Origin: Benincasa hispida
Taxonomy: Eukaryota > Streptophyta > Magnoliopsida > Cucurbitales > Cucurbitaceae
DNA: 64,000 nucleotides
Direction: 5' to 3'
Assembly: GCF_009727055.1 (NCBI RefSeq)
Contig: NC_052352.1
Coordinates: 24,465,512 to 24,529,511 of the forward strand
Below, one piece after another: positions 47,121 to 58,277 of the stretch. The notes beneath the pieces are model-generated. The model was not told the origin of the DNA and searched no databases. It saw only the letters and a program-made list of their open reading frames with translations. Each line of letters starts with the position of its first letter. The first letter of the stretch is position 1. The translations under genes and the position numbers were made by a program.

Positions 47121-47529
47121 AGCCTTTCTCCCACTTGGTTGATTGCTGTATACGATCTCCCTTCCTCCCCCCCTCTACTAAATTCGAACAAAGCTTACCC
47201 TTTGGATTCTCACTCCGAGAATACTAAGGGCTTCGAGTGGTAGTGTCGTCCCCGTTTCCTTCTGTTCGTGTGGAGACTGTTCAACATAGGCGATTGGGAG
47301 TTGCTAAACGATAGCTTATTGTTCTAGAAAAAGCGAGATTTGCTATGTAGAAAAGTCTTCAACTGATATGAACTGTTGGTCTCTTATTTATTGATCCTTT
47401 AAGCATGCCAGTAATTTAACGTTGTGAATGCATATCTGTGTGTTTGAATGTATATGTGGAAATTCTGGCACAATGAATTGAAAAAGATTCGCTTCCGCTC
47501 ATAGGTACTCTTGAATAAAAGTGCCTTCA

Positions 47530-47924
47530 AAATAAACATTAACATCAACATCAATTCAATTTCAACTCCACGAAACAAGTTTCTACGGAATCCTCGTGCG
47601 AACACTAATCGTCCAAGAAGATCGACAAACCCAAAGGCCGATCATTCAAGAAGATCAACATGCCTAAAGGCTAATTGTGTAAGAAGCTCAACAAGCCTAA
47701 AGGCCGATCGTCTAAGAAAATCATCAAGCCCAAAGGTCAATCATCCAAGAAGATCAACAAGTTAAAAGAGTGATCATCCAAGAAGATAAACCGACTTAAA
47801 GATTAAAGTTTATTTTAAACACATCAAAGAATTATATATTAGAGATTGTACTTGCTATGCTGAAATCAATACACAAAGTTAAAAATTCCAAGAACTAAGT
47901 TTTTCTAGAAACCTCGGGCGAACA
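47530..47924 (+). repeat. gypsy D 5' LTR, right part
   Basis: After A's right TSD (AAATA, 47530-47534) the LTR resumes with AACATTAACATCAACATCAA, as in the 3' LTR at 56105-56125, and ends CGGGCGAACA. It contains an internal copy of the terminus (CCTCGTGCGAACA, about 47591-47603) and a 33-bp repeat array. Confidence 0.88.
47607..47793 (+). repeat. 33-bp tandem repeat array in gypsy D 5' LTR
   Basis: About 5.6 degenerate units of the type GATCATCCAAGAAGATCAAC + AAGCCCAAAGGCC. The 3' LTR equivalent (56189-56438) has about two more units, which accounts for most of the length difference between the LTRs. Confidence 0.8.
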
Positions 47925-47994
47925 AATTGGCATACCCAATGGTACATCTCTACCCTTCATCTTCCTCTCATCATCCAAGTCAATAAATTGGCAA

Positions 47995-49500
47995 ATGGCA
48001 CCAAAGAAAGTTGCATCCAAAGCTACCATCGCAAGTGACACTTACGCAGGACCTATCTCTCGCAGCCATTCAAAAGAGATCATGTAGGAACAAGAACACA
48101 ATTTTGTCCTCACAAAGAAAATCTAGGAACAATTGACAGAATCTCCTAAAGGCGAGATCTTCATTAGAGAAAATCCTTTGTTCGACAAGTATGCACCTGC
48201 TTCTAATCAATAGAAAAAAGAATCACACTTTAAAGTAGTGTCTGTTATGATGGCAGACATGACGACCGAGTCGACCATGGCGGAGATAGAGAGAAAGATA
48301 AATCTCATAATGAAAGCTGTAGAAGAGAGAGATCATGAAATTGTTGCTTTAAGAGATCAAATGCATGCTCAAGAAACTACTGAGTCGAGTCAATCTCCAG
48401 CTACAAAGGCCAATAACAAAGGAAAGATTGTCTTGCAGAAAAGTCAGCCACCACAATCCACCTCTGTTGCCTCCCTGTCAATTCAACAACTACAAGATAT
48501 GATAAAAAAAACTTCATAAGAGCTCAGTATGAAGGACCGTCACAAACTTCTTTTTTGTACTCCAAGCCATACACCAAAAGAATTGATAAATTGAGAATGC
48601 CAGTTGTGTACCAACCTCCAAAGTTCCAACACTTCGATGGAAAATGCAATCCAAAGCAACATATTTCTCATTTCATTGAAACCTGCAAAAATGCAGAAAC
48701 TGAAAGAGACCTGCTAGTTAAGCAATTTGTCAGAACCTTAAAAGGGAACACTTTTGATGGGTACACTGATTTGGAATCAGAAGTGATTGATAGTTGGGAA
48801 CAACTAGAAAGAGAGTTCCTCAACCGCTTCTACAACACAAGGTGCACCGTTAGCATGATGGAGCTTACGATCACTAAACAGTAAGAGGGAGAGTCGGTCA
48901 TAGACTACATCAATCGATGGAGAGCTTTGAGTTTGGATTGCAAAGATAGACTCACTGAATTATCGATAGTGGGGTTGTGCACCCAAGGCATGGACTGGAT
49001 TTTCTCTACATTCTGCAATGGATAAAGCCTCATACATTTAAGAAGTTGGCAACACGCACTCATGATATGGAATTGAGCATCGCCAACAGGGGAGCTAAAT
49101 ATTTCCTAGTCCCTAAAGAGAGAAAGATAAAAAAGAAATCAAGGGCACCGAAGAGATCGTGAGTAGTGCCACAAGAGAATCTATGGTCGTTCATGTGGCC
49201 CCGCTGAAATATTCCTCCAAAGGAAAACAAACAAAATTTGAAAGAAGACATAATGAGGGTGAGAAACGTCGTCCAACTCTTAAAGAAAGACAAGAGAAGG
49301 TTTATCCATTCCCTGACTCTGATGTGGCATACATGCTAGAGCAACTGCTAGAGATGCAACTTATTCAGCTGCTGAAATGCAAGTGACCAGAACAAGTAGG
49401 AAAAGTAGATGATCCTAAATACTGCATGTATCATCAGGTCATTAGTCACCCAATTGAAAGATGCTTCGTGTTGAAGGAGAATTCTAAAGTTAGGTTGTGA
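47995..49500 (+). pseudogene. gypsy D gag (broken)
   Basis: It starts at ATG 47995 (MAPKKVASKAT), 70 bp after the LTR, with a stop at 48085-48087. Further fragments: MAEIERKINLIMKAVEERDH (coiled-coil-like, about 48280-48340), LRMPVVYQPPKFQHFDGKCN (about 48591), a Retrotrans_gag-type region WEQLEREFLNRFYNTRCTVS (about 48798-48857) and ESVIDYINRWRALSLDCKDR, then HDMELSIANRGAKYFLVPKE and RRPTLKERQEKVYPFPDSDV (about 49270). The order matches Ty3/gypsy Gag proteins known from melon and other cucurbits. Many stops and frameshifts; dead. Confidence 0.82.
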
Positions 49501-50782
49501 AAAGAAGATTGAGTTGGATCTTGATGAAGTAGCTCAAACAAATCACGCCACAGTAATGACGACTTTAAGTGTTCCAACACCGTCTGTGTCTCATGATCAA
49601 AGAGAAGGCATGATCCAGTCTAGAACCTTGAACCTATAGTTGTTTGGTTCCAACAAGAGATTCAAATGATAGACCTCTAGATGAAAGATGAGTCTGTTGA
49701 AGATAATGACAAAAGGTGAATCCTTGTGACTCATCGAAAGAGAAGACAACCAGATTCCACGAAAAAAAGATTCATGCTCTTATCGAAGCTATAGAAGAAG
49801 GAACAAGACTCATAAAAAGAAAGGCAAAAAGATTCTATGGAAGTCTAAGCCTGCTAAAGAAGAAGACAATGATTTCCCTAAACTTTTACGACAAGTAACT
49901 TTAGTAGAACTTCTCCTAAGAGGCTTCCTCGATGATCATCCAGATGAAGTATCAGAAGTTATTGCATGTCACGCTTTCATCATAGTGGAAGTCAACAACA
50001 ATCATGTAACTACTGAAAAAGTTGATGATTCAAAAGAAATTGAACAAATAATTTTTGTCTTTAATCGTACCAAGCCTTCAACTACTCGATCTTCAATCTT
50101 CCAAAGATTTTAGTATGGCCACGATAGAAGAAGAAAGCCAATGTCTAATGTCTACTGCAACTCGAACTTCAGCTTTCAAGAGGCTAAGTATCTTCACATC
50201 AAAGAAATATCAACCTTCAACATCTACTTTTGATCGTCTTAAGATGACAAGCGATCAACATAAAAGAAAGATGAAAACCTTGAAGGTAAGACCATTTCAT
50301 GGAAAAAAAAACAACGAGAAGATTCACGCTCCCTTCACGCATGAAGGGGAAGTTTTCTGTTGATATAAATATAGAAGGTTCCTTGATGGTGAAGCCAACG
50401 CTCATCATATTGGTGAATCCTACAAATGAAGAGGATGGTCAAAACTATGGTAAAATAAGAGTTTCTGAAATTTAAATGTAGAAACTCCTCATTGCAAGAG
50501 CCTAAACTACATGTTGCTCCTAACCCGCATGAGCTTAAAAGGTGAACGGCCAAAAAGAAAAAAATCTTGAACTACGTCATGACTTGATCCCTTTGTACAA
50601 GGGTACGTAGGTAATTTAAAGAAATTGAAGTTCAGTCCATCAGAAAGGGTACCATAACCACCTAAGTATGACACTACAAGATTGATGTTGATCATCCTCA
50701 TTAAAGAATGACAATCTAGATTGAAGATGTGCATCCCTATTGGGGGCAACATAACAAATTGAAGATGTTCATCCTAATGAGG
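49501..50782 (+). pseudogene. gypsy D degenerate region after gag
   Basis: Scattered fragments in changing frames (KKIHALIEAIEEGTRLIKRK about 49756; TRTSAFKRLSIFTSKKYQPS about 50160; TFDRLKMTSDQHKRKMKTLK about 50226) look like the linker following gag in cucurbit gypsy elements. No aspartic protease, RT, RNase H or integrase motif was found from here to the 3' LTR, so pol appears deleted. Confidence 0.55.
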
Positions 50783-52139
50783 TGATTTATCATGCAACGA
50801 AAGGGTGTGTGGATGCGATGATTATGCAAGTTTTCCTAACAAAGCCTAAGTATAAGCCTTCTTAGGGTCCTGGTACGTCCAGGGTCGAATGTAAGGATTA
50901 TTCAGACAGATATGCGATAGACTTTATCTCTGATCTTATGGCTATTTTAAGTGTAAGAAGTTGGATGGTGATTTCTGATTTCTTAAGGTGATGGAATTAA
51001 ATGCAAAGCAATATAAGAGTGGTTTTGTAACAAATATGCGATAAAGGGTTGAGAAGAGTTTTTGCTAACATTTCTTATGATATTCTACAAGTCATGCGAT
51101 CGTGCTATACACAAATATTAAGCACTACATTTCTCAATGCATATGGACACATTTCCTATGTTTAGGATGCATGCGATGTGTAGGGATGCAGCATATAGAA
51201 CTTATTTCTAAGTCTCCTCTACTCTTGCTTATGAGATCTAATCTGACTCTTTCAAGCCTAGAGTCTATGTCTTTAGACTACTCTTTCAAGTACTCAAAGT
51301 GATGAATGAAGCATACATATGACAAGATGATCACATGAAGTGCATAACTTAAGTTATGCTAGCTAAGTACTTCTCAACCCATTCTCAAATTTAGCTACTC
51401 ATGTATGGCGTGAAAAAAATGAACATAGATTGAAATGTAATTTCCATTCTTGCAAATAAAATGCTCAAGTACAAAACAATAGATGATGTAAGTGTTAAGC
51501 CAAGTAAGCAGTGTCTTGCTTCCTCTAGCGTTTACACGACTTTTAGCACTCCAATTCTTTTCTAATTTGTAAACTTTTGCTCTCACAAGGGTTAGGTGTG
51601 GGTTAGTGTCTCTCTTTCGTGTTTTTTCAGTAGTCTTTCAACCTCCCAGAATTAATTCACACTCGGTTTGATAGCATTGAATGGTATTTATAGACTTCCA
51701 GAAAAAATGATTCTTCATCTCACTAATGATTGCGTGGATAGGTAGCATTAATTTCCATACCTTATCGCGTCGTCTGATGGTCACCGAAGGTTCAATGGAT
51801 TTGCAACGGTATGGTCTTCAATGGCTGCCAACTGAATTTCTGATTTGACCGACGTCCCATCACGTTTTATCACATTAGGTCACCGCCTTTATGTAAGGTC
51901 ATCACGCATTCATCTTTGAAGGACCATTGGATCGCCAACTCAGGAGATCGTGCTATCGTCTTGTTCCTGCACAGAAATACAAGATTAACTCAGTTTAAAG
52001 TCTTTTACGTGATGAAAGTTAGCGATCGTGATTTTGCTTTTAGTTTTGTGCATTCAATCGTAATATTGCCTATTTACTATCGCCTTCTCTCATTGTTTTA
52101 ATAAATTGAGCTTTAATAACTTATTTCTACAAGTTATCA
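50783..52139. mobile_element. solo-LTR-like insert 3b, relative of insert 3a (about 1.36 kb)
   Basis: It begins about TGATTTATCATGC and ends TTCTACAAGTTATCA. The core (51080-51330) is related to 31100-31450 in the same orientation, and the 3' end ATTTCTACAAGTTATCA matches 3a's ATTTCTGCATGTCATTA. No clean TSD was found; CATCC occurs just after the right end and 8 bp before the left end. Non-coding. Confidence 0.6.
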
Positions 52140-52439
52140 CATCCCTTGTAAAGAGCTAACACAATGAATTAAAAGCACACACTTGGGATGGCGCTTCACT
52201 TTCTCTTTGAAGTCAAGTTCGGAGGTTTCACTACTTCCTCTTTGAAGTCAAATTTGGATGTTTCGTTTCTTGTTCTTTGAAGTTCAAGTTTGGTGTGACT
52301 TCCCTGCTTCCCTAAAAAATATTATTCCTTGCAGCTTCAATTCTTCTCTAAAAGTTGTTACGGTTCTTTCTCAACTACAAAGATGTTGGCGTTGTTACTT
52401 TTTCATCTCCAAGTTCGGGGATAAGATTGCTACTTTGAT

Positions 52440-52612
52440 GGTTGCACTGATGTTTCTCTGTCTCCAAGTTTGAGGGTTGCATCGATGTTTCTCTGTCTCC
52501 AAGTTCGATGGTTGCACCGATGTTTCTTTGTCTCCAAGTTCGAGGGTTGCACCGATGTTTCTCTGTCTCCAAGTTTGAGGGTTGCATCGATGTTTCTCTG
52601 TCTCCATTTTCA
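52440..52612 (+). repeat. 36-bp tandem array, about 5 copies
   Basis: The unit contains GATGTTTCTCTGTCTCCAAG and TTCGAGGGTTGCACC. It is divisible by three, so it stays open on both strands. Confidence 0.88.
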
Positions 52613-52812
52613 CAAATTAAGCGCAGCTTCGATCCATCTTCACAAATCAAACGCAGCTTCGCTCCATCTTCACAATTCAAGCACAGTTTTGCTCCATCTT
52701 CACAATTCAAGCGCAACGTTGCTCCATCTTCACAATTCAAGCGCAGCTTCGCTCCATCTTCACAATTCAAGTGCAGCTTCGCTCCATCTTCACAATTCAA
52801 GTGCAGCTTCGC
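52606..52812 (+). repeat. 30-bp tandem array, about 7 copies
   Basis: The unit is GCGCAGCTTCGCTCCATCTT followed by CACAATTCAA. It encodes SSQFKRSFAP-type repeats in one frame. It adjoins the 36-bp array directly. Confidence 0.9.
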
Positions 52813-53125
52813 TCAAGTTCGGTGCACTCCACCTCCCCAAAGTTCAAGTGCGGCTTCGCTCACGTTCAGTGCACTTCACCTCCCCAAAATTCAAGTGCAG
52901 CTTCGCTCAAGTTCGATGCACTCCACCTCCTCAAAAATCAAGTACGACTTTGCTCTAGTACGGTGCACTCCACCTCCCCAAAATTCAAGTGCGGCTTCGC
53001 TCAAATTTGGTGCACTCCACCTCTCCAAAATTCAAGCGCGGCTTCCCTCAAGTTCGATGCACTCCACCTCCCAAAATTCAAGTACGGCTTTGCTCATGTT
53101 CGGTGCACTCCACCTCTAAAGTCTA
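52800..53125 (+). repeat. about 47-bp tandem array, about 7 copies
   Basis: The unit carries GTGCAGCTTCGCTCAAGTTC and GGTGCACTCCACCTCCCCAA. It shares the GCAGCTTCGCTC core with the preceding 30-bp array, suggesting one array grew from the other. Confidence 0.88.
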
Positions 53126-53650
53126 GTGTAGTTAGTTTCAGTTCATCTTCAAGCTTTGTTTGATGTTGCCACATTATTTACTTCACCATCCTAATAGGGT
53201 AACCCCTATAAAAAAAAGTGGGGGTAAATTGTTAAAAAAAATGGTGAATTAAAAAAATTAAGCATAAAAAAGAAGAGAAAAAAATTGAAAAAAAAAGATT
53301 TAAAAAAGGGAAAAAAATTGGAAAAAAAGAAAAGGAAAAGGTAAAAAAGAAGAAGAAAATAAAAAAATTGTAAAGAATAAGATGAAATAAAAAATAAAGA
53401 AAAGAAAGAAAATAAAGAAAAGAAAGAAAAGAAAAAACTAAAAGAAAACGTGAAAAAAAAAAAAGAAAAGAAAAAAGAAAACGGGAAAGAAAGAAAACAA
53501 GAAAAAAAGGAAAAGAAGATAGTTAAAGAAAAAAAAAAGAAGAAGAAAGAAAGAAAAGAAAGGGAAATCGTAAAGGAAAGAAAAAAAGAAAAAAATTAGG
53601 AAAAAATTAAGAAAAGAAAACAGAGATAAAAAGGAAAGAAAAGAAGAAAG
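53126..53650 (+). repeat. purine-rich (A/G) tract of about 440 bp
   Basis: From about 53210 to 53650 the plus strand is almost only A and G (AAAGAAAAGAAAA-type), with no coding capacity. CCTATAAAAAAAAGTGGGGG lies at its start. Confidence 0.85.
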
Positions 53651-55171
53651 CCCTGATTTTCCTCTCTTTCTTTCTCACCTATAGCCGCCCCTGAAGTTTC
53701 TCTCAGCCCTCAATCTCTACCTATTCTCTTCGTCGACAACCACCCATCAAACATAGAGGTGAGCGGCGGCGGACGGCCGACTTCCAAAGATGGCGATGTT
53801 GGAGGTGTTCAAAGATGGCGGCAACATCGATGACAAAAAAAAAAAAAAAAGCAGAGAAGGACAACAACATCACCCTTCCGACGGCCTCTACCATACAACA
53901 ACGATGATGTAGGCAGCGACATTAATTGGTCATCCCCACTCGTTTTAGCGATATAAAAATGAAAAAGATTGAGGAATTATAAACAAAGATTGGTCATCCC
54001 TACTGGATGCCGCTCATTGAAGTAGCGAAGATATCGCAATATACAACCCATGATGACCATATACATGCCAGAGACCATGGAAACTGCTTCTTTGCATGCA
54101 GAAATAGCAAAAGTGGTAATATAAAAAAGATTACTTTTAGACTATCGATTGAAAAACTCCAATTCAAGATTCAACTCCATTCTTCCGTATCAAGTGAAGG
54201 CATTGGAAGGCTGGAGAGCTATTGAAAGCCAAAAAAAAAAAAAAAAAAAACAGAAAGATGAGATGAAAGAGAGTTGAACACCAAGATGATAAAAACGATG
54301 TGTATTGCCTAGTATATATAGCTAAATTCTGACATGATTCTCTCATAATCTGTTGAAATTTCATAAGATTGTGTTATCTAAACTGATTCAAAATGTTGAA
54401 TGTTTGGTTTGGAATTATGATTTTTAGCTAAAATTGGTTGAGATTGAAAAGAAAACCTAATGGATTGTCAGCCCAAATTCAAAGGGGGATTGTTGTTCAG
54501 TTCAAAAATCAATTGAATCCAAATTTAAGATCTTTGTAGTATATCAACTTTATCTTGAACAAAATTCCACCTTATTCAACTAAAAAAGTACGGAGTAATA
54601 TCCAAATTTATCCGGACCTTAAGTCTAAATTCTAGGAAAAATCCAAAGTTATCAAAATTTCATATGAAAATTAGATTAATATTGGAATCACACTAAAATT
54701 CGGAGCCATTCTTTTATTCTTATCCAAACCAAGTTTTGGACTTCAATTTCATTTCAAATCATAAAAATTGAGCATATTCTAAATTTTTATCTCAATCTAA
54801 AGTTCATTTGAGATTCAATTATACCCCAATATTAAAACTTCGACATAATTTAAAGGCAACAATGTGGGTGTGCTTCAAGGTTTATCAAATCAAAGTAGAA
54901 GCAAGGAGAAAGACAAATTCTACCTTAGTTCAAATTAAATTCTACCTCCGAATACAAAAGTCAATTTTGACTAAAGTTCATCTTTTATGAACTTGACATA
55001 AAATATGTCAAGCCAAAAAAAATTCAAATAAATTTTTTTAGATAAATTCTCGTATTTTGATCACGATGATACATCAAATTAAAGGAGTCAAAATCATACT
55101 TTGTTTTCAAATTACATTTTTCGAGATTCATCTGTCGTATTGATGTGCATAAATCTTGAAAATGGGGCATT
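53651..55171 (+). other. gypsy D 3' untranslated region and polypurine tract
   Basis: 53660-53900 is locally GC-rich (GTGAGCGGCGGCGGACGGCC, two GATGGCG copies), unlike the AT-rich remainder, and could be captured host DNA. The rest is AT-rich non-coding sequence ending in TTGAAAATGGGGCATT, a probable polypurine tract directly before the LTR. Confidence 0.55.
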
Positions 55172-56574
55172 TGTTGGATGAGAAATTTCGACGAATCATA
55201 AGTTGCCATATCATCAACGAAAGCCTGAGCCTATTAGGAAAATTATAAGTTGGATCGGGCCTAGTAATTAAAGTCCTTCGAGCCCAACACAATTCAAGCC
55301 CATAGTGAAATTTTGGGCCAAATTAAAGATTGAGCCCAATTTGAGCCCAATAAAGCAATTTGGCCCAAACCCATGAGAAACCTCTATAAATAGAGGCATT
55401 ACATCCTCATTTGGAGGAGGTGGGAAGAATGGAAGGCCAAAGCTCTTTTAAGATCTAAAGTTCTGAAGCTCCGAGGATCTGAAAAACACAACTCCTCTAA
55501 AGCTTTGAAGATCAGAAGGCATACTAAAGTTTTGAAGATTAGAAAACATATTAAAGCTTTGAATATTTAAGCTCCCAAGATCCAAGACTTAAGCTCTCAA
55601 TATCCAAATACTAAAGCTTCCAATTCTTGAAAACCAATGCTCTAAAGCTCTCAAGTATTGAAAACTGAAGCTTCTCAAGTTCGAAGACTGAAGTTCTCAA
55701 ATTCTGAAGATTTGAACTATTTGAAGCTTTGAAGATTAGAATATTTCAACAAACTAATTGTTTCTTCACAACCTACAAGCTGAAGATTCAATCTCCTCAA
55801 ACCCAAGGGCCAAGCCCAAGCTCACCTGTGAACTCTATAAATAGAGGCGTTCTCTTCATTGAGGGGGTTAACAATTCTACATTCCAGAGAGCCCAAAGAG
55901 AATTCTTCCAACAATCAGAAGACTCCCAGACTCCTGAAGTTGACGACAATTGAAAACTGAAGTCCTTTGGAGATACAAACATTCTTTCAAGACTTCAACT
56001 CCAAGAACATCACGCGCTTCGCTTTTTCAAATAAAGCATACACATTTAAATGAGAGAGAATCAGAGGATCATGTATTAGAGATGGAACCACATCGCATAA
56101 AATCAATATTAACATCAACATCAACATCAACACCAATTCAAGTTCAACTCGACGAAACAAGTTTCTCTTGAAATCTCGTGCGAACACTAATTGTCCAATA
56201 AGATCGACAAGCCCAAAGGCGATCATCTAAGAAGATCAATAAGCCCAAAGGTTGATCGTCTAAAAAGATCAATAAACCCAAAGTTCGATCATCCAAGAAA
56301 ATCAACAAGTCCAAAGGGCGATCATCCTAGGAGATCAACAAGCCCAAAGGCCAATTGTCCAAGAAGATCATCAAGCCTAGAGGTTGATCATCCAAGAAGA
56401 TCAACAAGCCTAAAGACCGATCTTCCAAGAAGATAAACCAACTGAACGATTAAAGTTTATTTTAAATACATAAAATAATTATATATTAGAGATAGTGCTT
56501 GCTATACTGAAATCGATACAAATACAAAGTTCAAATTCCACGAATTAAGCTTTTCTGAAAACCTCGTGCGAACA
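55172..56574 (+). repeat. gypsy D 3' LTR (1403 bp, uninterrupted)
   Basis: It starts TGTTGGATGAGAAATTTCG and ends CCTCGTGCGAACA. It contains two TATA-type boxes (55382-55395, 55833-55846), GAAG-rich degenerate repeats (about 55440-55790) and a 33-bp array (56189-56438) flanked by two copies of CTCGTGCGAACA. It is the reference that shows how the 5' LTR was split. Confidence 0.9.
56189..56438 (+). repeat. 33-bp tandem repeat array in gypsy D 3' LTR
   Basis: About 7.6 degenerate units (GATCATCCAAGAAGATCAAC then AAGCCCAAAGGCC-type), against about 5.6 in the 5' LTR. Confidence 0.82.
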
Positions 56575-56579
56575 GAGTG

Positions 56580-58056
56580 ATTTTAGAATCATTCCCAAAC
56601 ATGTAATAATTAAACTCTAAGAGAAAATTTTATCGTCTAATCATTTTACAAAAGACTTTTTTTTTCCCATTCTAAAACTTAAAATGGAGCAAATTAAAAA
56701 TACAAATTTAAGATTTAATTTTGTCACTTTTGTCCGTTGGTTACTAAATCTCTTTTGAATGTATTTAACTTCCATAATAATATTTTTTGATTATTACATA
56801 ACCTATAACTAATTATGGTCCTGATTGATAACCATTTCATTTTTAATTTTTAGTTTTTGAAAAGTAAATTTATTTTCCCTATTTTTTTACTATGATTTGC
56901 ATATTTATTAAGTAAAATGGTTAAATTCTTAGTCAAATTTTAAAAACAAAAACAAATTTTTAAAAGTTAGATTTTTTTTTTTTTTAGTTTTCAAACATCG
57001 ACTTGGTTATTTAAACCATTAATAAAATATAGATAACAAAGGAAGAAACTTGGAGGTGGAAGAAGTGCTTATAGGTTTAATTTTCAAAACCAAAAACTAA
57101 CTAGTTACCAAACGGAGTCTACAATATTTTATTTCGAATACTACTATTAATTATTATCCGGATTAAATAGTATGCACCCTACTCTAACCTACCAACTATT
57201 ATAATATACAAACTATAATAATCATTGAGGGGGTGTTTGGCGAGCGGGTGAATTGGTAATTATTATATAAGAAGTTAGATTATCTATGAAGTTAGATTGT
57301 TTATGTTTGGGTACAGAGTTGAGTTGAGGAGTTGGAATGTCTATGCTTGGGATGCTGAGAGTTAAGTTGAGTAAAAAAAGTATGTGTTTGTGTTGCAGAG
57401 TTGAATTGAATTGCATAAGAAAGTCTATGTTTGAAATACAGAGTCGAGTTGAATTGAGTTGAGTTGAGTTAGGGTATCTGATGCAGTTTTTCTAAACAAA
57501 ATTGATTTTGTCTTGGAACTTTTTTTTTTCAAATTTCCAACTACACATATTTTACTAAAATTTGTAACAATAAAAAAAAAAAAACTTGATTTTTTTCCAT
57601 TCTTAAAACATAAAAAAATCTACAAAATAAACATACATTAAGCATAAATTTTGAATTTAATATTTGAACACTTAATTATGTAACATATATTTTTTTTCCC
57701 GTTCGTGAACCTTAAACATATTTTAAACAAATGAAAACTTTTCACAACTACTTAGCCCTCAATTATGAACATTGAGAAGCTTAAAAATGGAACAAGTTTT
57801 TATTTTTCCTTCTTGAAAGATGTAATAAATTTTCACCACACAATTTGAATACTTAATTGCATAACAATTTTATCTACATCCCGAAAGTTATGTTATATTC
57901 CAATAAAATGAATATTCTTTCTAATACTGAACGCTCAATGTTTAACCCTCAATTAATTTTAACTTAACCATACATGTTAATTCAAAAAGAAAATAAATAA
58001 ATAAAACCAACTCTTATCTTATTATTTGCCCATTTGTGAAATATGAATTTCAATTT
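56580..58056. other. AT-rich intergenic DNA with a possible short DNA element
   Basis: No gene was seen. At 57229-57480 a GGGGGTGTTTGGCGAGCGGG start is followed by repeated GAGTTGAGTTGA words and GTATGTTTG-like phrases, resembling MITE-type sequence near GGGTGTTTGG ends. No TSD or second terminus was resolved. Confidence 0.4.
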
Positions 58057-58252
58057 TTATAATTAATGATTTTTTCCTTTTTTGTGCAAACTTTTGATGG
58101 TTTACATTTTACACTAATACAATAAAATGTTTTTCTTTTTCTTTTTTGTTTGTTTGTTTTGTTTTTTTTTTTTTTTTTTTTGTGTGGAAGCTCTTTCTTA
58201 TTCAGACAGCTATTTTTTATTGATATGTTAAATTTTAGGAGTTGTACAAATT

Positions 58253-58277
58253 NNNNNNNNNNNNNNNNNNNNNNNNN
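58253..58277. other. assembly gap (25 N)
   Basis: A run of 25 N inside copy 1. The flanking text has about 36 extra bases (TTATTGATATGTTAAATT and on) absent from copy 2. Confidence 1.

Larger units (their letters stand above)
18994..47529 (+). mobile_element. Ty1/copia element A with nested insertions (28.5 kb span)
   Basis: The 5' LTR begins at 18994 (first T mutated to C, then GTTGGGGTTGATGCC) and the 3' LTR is 45146-47529. The leader is split by copia B (23884-34918) and copia C (35093-40703), and the 5' LTR by a solo LTR (19477-21309). Gag-pol runs 40996-45050 with many stops. The flanks AAATC/AAATA are a TSD inside gypsy D's LTR. Confidence 0.85.
45146..47529 (+). repeat. copia A 3' LTR (2384 bp)
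   Basis: It follows the polypurine tract GGACAAGTGGGAGAT, starts TGTTGGGGTTGATGCCC and ends GTGCCTTCA before the TSD AAATA. It contains a fold-back (45795-46340) and a third direct copy of the same segment at about 46345-46540, plus a motif cluster at 46880-47120. Confidence 0.88.
18061..56574 (+). mobile_element. Ty3/gypsy element D with nested insertions (38.5 kb span)
   Basis: The LTR starts TGTTGAATGAG at 18061 and the matching 3' LTR is at 55172-56574, ending CGTGCGAACA. The flanks are TAGTG (18056-18060) and GAGTG (56575-56579), a TSD with one mismatch. The 5' LTR is split by copia A (18994-47529) and resumes at 47535. Internally only gag-like sequence is recognisable; no protease, RT or integrase is seen. 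A solo-LTR-like insert sits at 50783-52139. Without insertions D would be about 8.6 kb. Confidence 0.85.

Noticed and set aside
52440..53125. CRISPR-like array
   Set aside because: The repeats are head-to-tail with no unique spacers, in a plant nuclear retrotransposon.
52375..53163. Long overlapping frames suggesting a repeat-rich secreted or structural protein
   Set aside because: They come from tandem arrays whose unit lengths keep frames open on both strands; no signal peptide or start context, and they lie within gypsy D.
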